Assembly: GCA_947470885.1 (NCBI GenBank)
Contig: CANIXE010000137.1
Span: 1 to 6,197, forward strand
Length of the DNA: 6,197 nucleotides
Reading direction: 5' to 3'
Source of the DNA: Planctomycetota bacterium
GTDB lineage: Bacteria; Planctomycetota; UBA11346
Below are positions 1 through 4,935 of this stretch, piece by piece (the first letter of the stretch is position 1; each line of letters begins with the position of its first letter). The position numbers and the translations under genes were made by a program. A model generated the notes under the pieces. It searched no databases, was not told where the DNA came from, and saw only the letters and a list, made by a program, of their open reading frames with translations.

Positions 1-343
1 CGAGCACCACTTGGCCGAGGCCAAGGCCTTCGGCGTCACCGTGACGCCCTGCGCCAGCCTGCAGGAGGCGGTGGAAGAGGCGGATGTCCTCTACATGACG
101 CGGCTCCAGGAAGAGCGCTTCCCGGATCCCCTCGAGTTTGACCACATTAAGGCCAGTTACCGGATCACGGCGGCGATGCTCAAATCCGCAAAGCCGGCCC
201 TGCGCATTCTGCACCCCCTGCCCCGGGTGAATGAAATCGCCCAGGACGTGGATGCCACGGTGCATGCCCACTACTTCCAGCAGGCGGGGAACGGCATTCC
301 GGTTCGCCAAGCCCTGGTCGCCCTGGTCACGGGAGCCTGCTGA
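1..343 (+). CDS. pyrB: Aspartate carbamoyltransferase catalytic chain, C-terminal part (5' end outside window)
   Basis: This is the last ~113 codons of the catalytic subunit of ATCase, which joins carbamoyl phosphate and L-aspartate to N-carbamoyl-L-aspartate, the committed step of cytosolic de novo pyrimidine synthesis. The reading frame is open from base 2, so the gene is cut by the window edge and not broken. The part seen is the aspartate-binding domain. It has the block DVLYMTRLQEERF, whose Arg and Gln match E. coli R229 and Q231, then LHPLPRVNEIAQDVD, whose Leu-Pro matches the active-site L267-P268 loop. The final helix is HYFQQAGNGIPVRQALVALV. The sequence ends close to the usual C-terminus. 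The stop TGA (341-343) shares its last base with the pyrI ATG, indicating translational coupling and a PyrB-PyrI holoenzyme. Promoter and any leader lie upstream, out of view. Confidence 0.96.
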   Translation, partial: EHHLAEAKAFGVTVTPCASLQEAVEEADVLYMTRLQEERFPDPLEFDHIKASYRITAAMLKSAKPALRILHPLPRVNEIAQDVDATVHAHYFQQAGNGIPVRQALVALVTGAC

Positions 344-807
344 TGTCGATCGTCGATCCCGCCCACGTCCGTCAGGTCGAAGCCATCGCCAATGGCACGG
401 TGATCGACCACATTCCCGCCGACATGACCCTGAAGGTGGCCAACCTGCTGGCCCAGGGGGATGATCAGGTGTTCATCGGCATCAATCTGCGCTCCTCCCG
501 AGTTGGTCGCAAAGGCGTGGTTAAGATTAGTGGTCGGGAAATCGTCGGTCGGGATGCCAGCGCCCTGGCCCTGATCGCCCCCAGCGCCACCATTTGCATC
601 ATCCGCAATTATCAGGTGATCTCGAAGCAGCAGGTGGAGGTGCCGCCGTGGTTCGATGACATCGCCCGCTGCGCCAATCCCAATTGCGTGACCAATCACG
701 AACGCTGGCCGACCCGCTTTGGTGTGGTCGTGGCCAACCCGTTGACGGTCCGCTGCGCCTACTGTGAGCGCTCGTTTGACGCGGGCGAGTTGGCGCTGCT
801 GGCATAA
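343..807 (+). CDS. pyrI: Aspartate carbamoyltransferase regulatory chain
   Basis: A 154-residue protein of normal family length, homologous throughout to E. coli PyrI. It has no catalytic activity; PyrI dimers link PyrB trimers into the c6r6 enzyme and bind nucleotide effectors (CTP/UTP inhibit, ATP activates in the E. coli enzyme). The N-terminal allosteric domain (about 8-100) keeps the effector residues: D22 and H23 in GTVIDHIP (E. coli D19, H20), K61 in VVKISG (K60) and K95 in YQVISK (K94). The C-terminal zinc domain has all four ligands, C110-x4-C115-x22-C138-x2-C141, which hold the contact to the catalytic chain. The start is fixed by the one-base overlap with the pyrB stop. The conserved effector residues suggest that nucleotide control is intact; that is inference. 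Identification is secure. Confidence 0.97.
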   Translation: MSIVDPAHVRQVEAIANGTVIDHIPADMTLKVANLLAQGDDQVFIGINLRSSRVGRKGVVKISGREIVGRDASALALIAPSATICIIRNYQVISKQQVEVPPWFDDIARCANPNCVTNHERWPTRFGVVVANPLTVRCAYCERSFDAGELALLA

Positions 808-815
808 TCCCCGTG

Positions 816-823
816 TGAGGAGG
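816..823 (+). promoter_or_regulatory. Strong Shine-Dalgarno sequence of the MazG-like gene
   Basis: TGAGGAGG lies 5 nt before the ATG at 829 and is nearly a full anti-SD match. It fixes the start of the MazG-like gene inside the 21-nt gap after pyrI. It is much stronger than the sites before ilvN or the barrel-protein gene, so this gene seems to be translated independently and not by coupling to pyrI. Confidence 0.8.
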
Positions 824-828
824 CGAAC

Positions 829-1263
829 ATGGCCTTTACCCCCCGCGACCTGGAAGACATCCGGGCGGAAGTGCAGACCTTTGCCGATGAGCGGGAGTGG
901 CAGCGCTTCCATAGCCCCCGCAATCTGCTGTTAGCCGTGATGTCCGAGCTGGGGGAGGTCGCGGATCTGGTCCGTTGGGATGGGGACGGCGCGAATCTCA
1001 TCGCCCCCGAGAAGAAGCAGGCCTGGGATGACGAGATTGCCGATGTCTTCACCCTCCTGATCCGCCTGGCGGATCGCAGTGGCGTCGATCTGACGGCGGC
1101 CTTTGCTCGGAAGCTGGCCAAGGCCCGGCTCAAGTATCCCGTCGAGGAGTTCCGAGGGTCGAGCCGAAAGTACAACGAGGCGAAGGGTTTTGTGACCCCG
1201 ACCGCTCACGAAGGCTCAACTTCGGACCAAAAAGCCCCGGATTCGACAGTCGATCGGCCATGA
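829..1263 (+). CDS. MazG-like nucleotide pyrophosphohydrolase, DCTPP1/RS21-C6 type
   Basis: A 144-residue all-alpha NTP pyrophosphohydrolase. The family converts a (d)NTP to (d)NMP and pyrophosphate with Mg2+; the RS21-C6/DCTPP1 branch prefers dCTP and modified dCTP. The metal motif ExxE...ExxD is complete: E40 and E43 (SELGE), then E69 and D72 (DEIADV). Branch-specific signs are the N-terminal EREWQRFHSPRNLLLA (21-36), the KYP triplet (102-104) and SSRKYNE (111-117). The catalytic helices end near residue 118. The last ~25 residues are polar and low in hydrophobics, probably a disordered tail. The gene lies 21 nt after pyrI on the same strand with no terminator between, so it is probably in the pyrBI operon. 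Substrate is inferred from family and from the pyrimidine context. A general house-cleaning dNTPase is the alternative. Confidence 0.88.
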   Translation: MAFTPRDLEDIRAEVQTFADEREWQRFHSPRNLLLAVMSELGEVADLVRWDGDGANLIAPEKKQAWDDEIADVFTLLIRLADRSGVDLTAAFARKLAKARLKYPVEEFRGSSRKYNEAKGFVTPTAHEGSTSDQKAPDSTVDRP

Positions 1264-1287
1264 CCATTCGATTTATGGGGTAATTTA

Positions 1288-1318
1288 TTGATAATGGCGG
1301 GCTCTGTCGGTTGAGAAT
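1288..1318 (+). promoter_or_regulatory. Weak candidate promoter region for ilvBN
   Basis: The gap 1264-1391 is the only break between the pyrimidine unit and ilvB, and its first 35 bases are clearly AT-rich against GC-rich surroundings. It contains GATAAT (1290-1295, 5/6 to the sigma70 -10 box, but without a convincing -35). Alternatively TTGATA (1288-1293, 5/6 to -35) pairs with GAGAAT (1313-1318, 4/6) at a long 19-nt spacer. TTGACG at 1321-1326 is another -35-like hexamer. None is a clean match, so a promoter here is plausible but its position is not fixed. I saw no strong terminator before it, so readthrough from the pyr unit is possible. Confidence 0.3.
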
Positions 1319-1378
1319 GGTTGACGGGACCGAAAATTCGCTACGGTCATGCCCCGCACTCCCGATGATGGAGGTGCC

Positions 1379-1384
1379 CAGGAG
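1379..1384 (+). promoter_or_regulatory. Shine-Dalgarno site that decides the ilvB start
   Basis: CAGGAG lies 7 nt before the ATG at 1392. In-frame starts upstream (TTG 1311, ATG 1317, and the ATG pair 1365/1368) would add up to 27 residues without similarity to the family, and the ATG pair lacks a well-placed SD. The family N-terminus (T-G-G-E-x-V-I) follows 1392 directly. Confidence 0.65.
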
Positions 1385-1391
1385 CCGTATC

Positions 1392-3101
1392 ATGAGCCAA
1401 AAGATCCCAACTGGCGGTGAAGTCGTCATCCGTTGCCTCGAACGCGAGGGTGTGGACGTCATTTACGGCTACTCCGGCGGCGCAGCCATGCCGATCTTTG
1501 ATGCGCTGATCGATTCCAAGATCAAATTGGTCATGACCCGCCACGAACAGGGGGCCACCCACATGGCCGATGGCTATGCTCGGGCTTCGGGCCGGCCGGG
1601 CGTGGTCCTCGTCACCTCCGGGCCGGGGGCCACCAATTGCGTCACCGGTCTGCTGACGGCCCTCATGGATTCGGTCCCGATGATCGTCCTGACGGGCCAG
1701 ACCATCAGTCCGATGCTTGGCAAGGACGCCTTCCAGGAGGCGGACACCACCGGCATTACCTATCCGGTCGTCAAGCACAGCTATCTGGTCAAGAACGCCG
1801 CCGACATTCCCCGGGTTATGAAAGAGGCCTGGTACATCGCGACCACCGGCCGTCCGGGTCCGGTCCTGATCGACCTGCCCAAGGACATCACCCAGGGCCC
1901 GTGCTCGGCGCCCTTCGTCGACTCCGTCAACCTGCCGGGCTACAAGATTCCGGGCCGTGGCGACCAGGCCCTGATTGCCCAGGCAGCAGCCTACCTGATG
2001 AAGGCCAAGAAGCCGGTTCTCTACGTCGGCCACGGGGCCGTCATTTCTGGCGCTGGCAAGGCGATCCTCCAGTTGGCCGAGAAACTGCAGGCGCCCATCG
2101 TCAACACCCTGCTCGGCAAGGGCGCGGTCGCCGAGGACCATCCCCTCCACCAGGGCATGCTGGGCATGCACGGCACGGCCTACGCCAACAAGACGGTGTC
2201 GGGCTGCGACCTGATCATGGCCATCGGTGCCCGGTGGGATGACCGCATTACCGGCAAACTTTCGGAGTTCTGCAAGGACGCGATCAAGATCCACGTCGAC
2301 ATCGACGTCGCCGAGTTCGGCAAGATCATCAAGCCCCACGTCAGCATCGCCGGTGATGCCAAGTTGGTCATCGAGGACCTGCTGCCCCTGGTGAAGAAGG
2401 CCGACACCGCCGACTGGCTGCGGGACATCCAGGGCTGGCGCAAGCAGTACCCCCTCAAGTACCCGAAGAAGGGTGGCCTGCGGGCCCAGCACGTTCTTGA
2501 CCGCCTCGATAAGTTGGGCGGCCGGGACGCCATCATCAGCACCGACGTCGGCCAGCACCAGATGTGGGCGGCCCAGTTCTGCCTGACGACCAAGAACCGT
2601 TATTGGCTGTCCTCGGGCGGTGCGGGCACCATGGGCTTCGGCTTTCCGGCGGCCATCGGTGCGGCTATGGCCACGGGTAAGCCCGCGTGGTGCGTGGTCG
2701 GTGATGGCGGCTTCCAGATGACCCTCTGCGAGCTGTCCACGGCTTTGCTGCAGAAGGTCCCGGTCAAGATCCTGATCATCAACAACCGTTACCTGGGCAT
2801 GATCCGCCAGTGGCAGGAGTTGTTCTTCGACAACCGTCTGTCCGGCGCGGATCTCGAAGGGAATCCGGATTTCGTGAAGCTTGCGGAGGCCTACGGCGTC
2901 AAGGCCAAGCGCATCAAGCGCTCGGGTGATGTCGACAAGGCGATCAAGTGGGCCAATGCCCAGTCCGGACCGTGCCTCATCGAGGCCGAGGTCGTCAAGG
3001 AAGACAACGTCTTCCCGATGATCCCGGCCGGCGCTGCCCTGACCGGCATGATCGTCGAAAAGCCCAAGGTGAAGATGGAGAAGCCGACCGGATCGACCTG
3101 A
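1392..3101 (+). CDS. ilvB: Acetolactate synthase (acetohydroxyacid synthase), large catalytic subunit
   Basis: A 569-residue ThDP- and FAD-dependent enzyme that condenses two pyruvates to 2-acetolactate, or pyruvate with 2-oxobutyrate, the first common step to valine, leucine and isoleucine. Domain order is the family's: N-terminal ThDP pyrimidine domain (about 6-165) with catalytic E52 in RHEQGATHMADGYAR; central FAD-linked domain (about 190-325); C-terminal ThDP-PP domain (about 370-540) with the metal motif from GDGGF (437-441, D438) to N464-N465. The motif NNRYLGMIRQWQ (464-475) carries the Trp found at Arabidopsis W574. An oddity is the active-site loop GQTISPMLGKDAFQEADT (102-119), where proteobacterial and plant enzymes have GQVP. 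Length and all catalytic residues are normal, and the regulatory partner follows in an operon. The symbol follows the ilvBN pairing; the isozyme name (ilvB, ilvG or ilvI) cannot be told from this. Confidence 0.95.
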   Translation: MSQKIPTGGEVVIRCLEREGVDVIYGYSGGAAMPIFDALIDSKIKLVMTRHEQGATHMADGYARASGRPGVVLVTSGPGATNCVTGLLTALMDSVPMIVLTGQTISPMLGKDAFQEADTTGITYPVVKHSYLVKNAADIPRVMKEAWYIATTGRPGPVLIDLPKDITQGPCSAPFVDSVNLPGYKIPGRGDQALIAQAAAYLMKAKKPVLYVGHGAVISGAGKAILQLAEKLQAPIVNTLLGKGAVAEDHPLHQGMLGMHGTAYANKTVSGCDLIMAIGARWDDRITGKLSEFCKDAIKIHVDIDVAEFGKIIKPHVSIAGDAKLVIEDLLPLVKKADTADWLRDIQGWRKQYPLKYPKKGGLRAQHVLDRLDKLGGRDAIISTDVGQHQMWAAQFCLTTKNRYWLSSGGAGTMGFGFPAAIGAAMATGKPAWCVVGDGGFQMTLCELSTALLQKVPVKILIINNRYLGMIRQWQELFFDNRLSGADLEGNPDFVKLAEAYGVKAKRIKRSGDVDKAIKWANAQSGPCLIEAEVVKEDNVFPMIPAGAALTGMIVEKPKVKMEKPTGST

Positions 3102-3145
3102 TCCGCGTCGCGCTCTATTCCCCTGACCTCCTGCGCGAGAACCCC

Positions 3146-3667
3146 ATGACTGCCCCCACCTTGCACACCATCTCTCTGCTCGTTCGCAATAAGCCCGGCG
3201 TGTTGACCCGCGTGACCCTGATTTTCAGCCGTCGCGGCTACAACATCGAGTCCCTGGTCGTCAGCCCGGCCCTGTCGGTGCCCGAGTACGACGCCCAGCC
3301 CGGCGAATTCAGCCGCATGACCATCACCTGCTCGGGCGATCCCGAGAATCTGGAGCAGATCGTCAAACAGTTGGAGAAGCTGATTGATGTCGTCCACGCC
3401 ATCGACCACACCGGCCAGGCGGTCATCGAAAGCGAACTGGCCCTGGTGAAGCTCAAGGTCAACCTCAAGGAGCGCACCGAGATCCTCCAGATCGCCGAGC
3501 ATTACCGGGCCAAGGTCGTCGATTACGCGGCCAGCAGCCTGATCCTGCGGGTCGAGGGCGAGAGCGACAAGCTCGACGCCTTCATGGCCCTCCTGAAGCC
3601 CTTCGCCATCGTCGAGCAGGTCCGCTCTGGCAAGATCCTGATGGCCCGGGGCCTGGAGACGACCTAA
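3146..3667 (+). CDS. ilvN: Acetolactate synthase, small regulatory subunit
   Basis: A 173-residue regulatory subunit that binds and activates IlvB and, in characterised members, confers valine inhibition. The N-terminal ACT domain (about 6-85) opens with HTISLLVRNKPGVLTRV and continues FSRRGYNIESL. N15, G18 and N33 match the valine-site residues N11, G14 and N29 of E. coli IlvH, so feedback control by a branched-chain amino acid is likely. A second ACT-like domain (about 95-170) ends LDAFMALLKPFAIVEQVRSG. Compared with E. coli IlvH, about 8 extra residues lie in the loop after the second strand (around 42-54). ATG 3146 is chosen because it directly precedes the conserved domain; upstream in-frame codons overlap ilvB. 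It starts 44 nt after ilvB with only a weak GAGA-type SD, so it is probably expressed from the ilvB transcript. IlvN or IlvH naming is interchangeable here. Confidence 0.95.
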   Translation: MTAPTLHTISLLVRNKPGVLTRVTLIFSRRGYNIESLVVSPALSVPEYDAQPGEFSRMTITCSGDPENLEQIVKQLEKLIDVVHAIDHTGQAVIESELALVKLKVNLKERTEILQIAEHYRAKVVDYAASSLILRVEGESDKLDAFMALLKPFAIVEQVRSGKILMARGLETT

Positions 3668-3829
3668 GAGGTGGTGAAAAAACCTCGCCCGGCGGTCTGA
3701 ACGGGTCTCGATAGGCGTCAGCGGCGTCTGACTCCACTCGCAATAGCGCTGCTATTGCTCCGTTTCGTCATCCTTGCTGTCACCTACCGATACCCGTCCA
3801 GCCCTTGGTTAGGTTTCGTCACCACCTCT
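3667..3829. repeat. 163-nt imperfect palindrome, MITE/ERIC-like element or long structured RNA
   Basis: This is a long inverted repeat around an axis near 3748-3749, with three aligned paired blocks. The outer block, 3667-3685 with 3811-3829, matches 17 of 19 and includes an exact 11-bp terminal repeat AGAGGTGGTGA / TCACCACCTCT. The middle block, 3697-3722 with 3776-3801, matches 21 of 26. The apex GCAATAGC / GCTATTGC (3740-3747 with 3751-3758) is exact, with a 3-nt loop. A 4-bp TGAC/GTCA pair (3729-3732 with 3767-3770) lies between. It has no coding potential, no T-tract like an intrinsic terminator and no obvious target-site duplication. Its first base is the last base of the ilvN stop codon. 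Size and layout recall non-autonomous mobile repeats (MITEs, ERIC), but membership of a family needs other copies from the genome. Confidence 0.75.
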
Positions 3830-3847
3830 GGCGATTCAGGATTCGTC

Positions 3848-3874
3848 TTGCCAAGGTCAAAAAGTTCTTAGCAT
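3848..3874 (+). promoter_or_regulatory. Candidate promoter for rpsU
   Basis: TTGCCA (3848-3853, 5/6 to the sigma70 -35) is followed after 15 nt by TAGCAT (3869-3874, 4/6 to -10). The spacer is shorter than the ideal 17. It lies between the palindrome and rpsU, 26-52 nt before the start codon, where a promoter for this gene would be expected. The remaining bases 3830-3899 show nothing else. Confidence 0.35.
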
Positions 3875-3887
3875 CACTCCCCCTTCA

Positions 3888-3893
3888 TAAGGA
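3888..3893 (+). promoter_or_regulatory. Shine-Dalgarno site of rpsU
   Basis: TAAGGA lies 6 nt before the ATG at 3900, good spacing that supports this start. Confidence 0.65.
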
Positions 3894-3899
3894 TGCCGC

Positions 3900-4106
3900 A
3901 TGATTCGCGTCGAAGCCCGTAACGGTGAACCCCTCGAGAAGACCATCCGCCGCTTCAAGAAGCGCTGTGAGAAGGAAGGTCTGGTCAAGGACATCAAGAA
4001 GAACCTCTTTTACGAGAAGCCCAGCGAGACCAAGCGCCGCGAAGGCAAGCGCATCGTCAAGCGCCGCGAAGCCGAGCGCGCTGAGGCTATCCGCGCCCGC
4101 GGCTGA
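3900..4106 (+). CDS. rpsU: Small ribosomal subunit protein bS21
   Basis: A 68-residue, very basic protein matching bS21, a small-subunit protein that sits by the 3' end of 16S rRNA near the anti-Shine-Dalgarno region and aids initiation. Diagnostic parts are the N-terminal beta segment followed by GEPLEKTIRRFKKRCEKEG (9-27), then the helix around FYEKPSETKRRE (37-48), and an Arg/Lys/Glu-rich tail ending AIRARG. The length is close to the E. coli protein (71). It is encoded alone: the genes often found with it (dnaG, rpoD, a GatB/YqeY-like gene) are absent, and it has its own likely promoter and a strong terminator. An alternative ORF at 3925-4116 in another frame is a shadow. Confidence 0.93.
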   Translation: MIRVEARNGEPLEKTIRRFKKRCEKEGLVKDIKKNLFYEKPSETKRREGKRIVKRREAERAEAIRARG

Positions 4107-4135
4107 GCCTCGGTAGCGAATTCGCCCGCAAAGCG

Positions 4136-4166
4136 AAAGCCCGTGTCCTGGGGACACGGGCTTTTC
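4136..4166 (+). terminator. Intrinsic terminator of rpsU
   Basis: A perfect 13-bp stem AAAGCCCGTGTCC / GGACACGGGCTTT (4136-4148 with 4152-4164) closes a 3-nt loop and runs into TTTTCTCGTT, 30 nt after the rpsU stop. It is a textbook Rho-independent terminator on the + strand. Read on the minus strand it is followed by a weaker T-rich stretch (TTTCGCTTT), so it may also stop transcripts from the convergent glyA unit. Confidence 0.9.
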
Positions 4167-4189
4167 TCGTTAGTCTTGCGATGTCAGTC

Positions 4190-4227
4190 GGCCGCCTGTC
4201 CTAGGACCAGGCGGCCTTTGTTCGTTT
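4190..4227. terminator. Second GC-rich hairpin between convergent genes, probable terminator
   Basis: A perfect 9-bp stem GGCCGCCTG / CAGGCGGCC (4190-4198 with 4208-4216) is capped by TCCTAGGAC, in which TCC and GGA can pair further. On the + strand it is followed by TTTGTTCGTTT, so it suits + strand termination as a backup to the first hairpin. On the minus strand it begins 9 nt after the stop of the barrel-protein gene but has no T-tract, so there it may act as a 3'-end stabilising stem, with the 4136-4164 hairpin as actual terminator. Confidence 0.65.
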
Positions 4228-4927
4228 AGAAGCGGCCGCCTACGGTTAGGCCCAGTTCAGGGGCCGAGCGGGTGATGGTCAGGGTGCTGGTGCCGCCGGT
4301 AATATCGATGGGGACCTCGGCCACACCGTAGGCGTAGCCGGTGAAAATGTTCAGCAGCCAGCCCTTGTCCGCCAGGGTCCAGCCGATCTGGAAGCCGCCT
4401 TCCCAGAATTTTCCGCCGCCGGCCTCGGTGCGGTCATTGGCGCCATCCACCGTCTCGGACCAGGCGTAGCCACCGCGCGCCACGGGCAGGAATTCCAGGT
4501 TCCACTCACCGTATTCGGTGATGCGGGGCTGGGTGGCGTAACCGGCGTAGAGGGCGGCACCGTATTGGCGGTACTGCAGGCCAAGTCGCTTGCGATCGTT
4601 GACCACTGAGGCTCCGCCCCGCTGCTCGAAGCGCGAGGGGCGGATGTCGGTGTCGCTATACAGTGCCCCGACGCCCCAGATGAAGCCCGGCTTGGCGACG
4701 CCACGACGGGATAGGCCGTTGAAGTAGTCCACTTCGTAACGAACCGTGATGCCGTGGTTGCCGGTCCAGTCGTAGTCCGCGTTGGTGGTATCCGTGCGGA
4801 CTTCTTCCGAAACCGTGGTGCCCAGGCTGGCGCCGACGCCGACCCGCAGATCGTTGATCGGCATCAATTCCATGGCCCCCGCTACCGAGCAGGGAAGGAG
4901 CGCCAAGACGGCGAGCAGGGGCTTCAT
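4226..4927 (-). CDS. Predicted outer-membrane beta-barrel protein, function unknown
   Basis: A 233-residue protein I cannot assign to a named family. It starts with a signal peptide: K2, hydrophobic core 4-12, and an A-G-A cleavage site at 16-18. C13 is not in a good lipobox (LLPC), so a lipoprotein is unlikely. The mature part has alternating polar/hydrophobic, aromatic- and glycine-rich segments that I count as about eight strands (near 26-40, 57-69, 82-91, 114-131, 140-156, 173-186, 188-201, 222-233). It ends VGGRF, with the terminal Phe used by the BAM machinery. This suggests a small OmpA/OmpW-sized barrel in the outer membrane. The ATG is 8 nt after the glyA stop and has only a weak SD-like TGAGAA, so it is probably translated from the glyA transcript. 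No functional link to glyA is evident. Confidence 0.75.
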   Translation of the reverse strand: MKPLLAVLALLPCSVAGAMELMPINDLRVGVGASLGTTVSEEVRTDTTNADYDWTGNHGITVRYEVDYFNGLSRRGVAKPGFIWGVGALYSDTDIRPSRFEQRGGASVVNDRKRLGLQYRQYGAALYAGYATQPRITEYGEWNLEFLPVARGGYAWSETVDGANDRTEAGGGKFWEGGFQIGWTLADKGWLLNIFTGYAYGVAEVPIDITGGTSTLTITRSAPELGLTVGGRF

Positions 4928-4935
4928 GGTGGTTC

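Noticed and set aside
271..912. 213-codon minus-strand ORF across pyrB, pyrI and the MazG-like gene
   Set aside because: It is antisense to three well-supported genes and has no recognisable motif.
1215..1262. Possible terminator at the end of the MazG-like gene
   Set aside because: Only short imperfect pairing (around ATTCGAC / GTCGAT) inside the coding end, without a T-tract.
1349..1420. Short ORF overlapping the ilvB start, considered as an attenuation leader peptide
   Set aside because: Its 23 codons contain no run of Leu, Val or Ile codons, it overlaps the ilvB start out of frame, and no terminator/antiterminator pair with a T-tract is seen.
1347..2558. 403-codon minus-strand ORF opposite ilvB
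   Set aside because: It is fully antisense to a clear ilvB gene, its translation is rich in D, G, V and R as expected from the complement of GC-rich codons, and no domain is recognisable.
2948..3145. Longer in-frame 5' extension of ilvN from ATG 2948
   Set aside because: It lies mostly within ilvB, its residues are Arg/Gly/Pro-rich shadow sequence, and the family N-terminus begins just after 3146.
3660..3840. Target-site duplication around the palindrome, as expected for a recent MITE insertion
   Set aside because: The flanks (GACCTA on the left, GGCGAT on the right) share no direct repeat that I can see, so no duplication is claimed.
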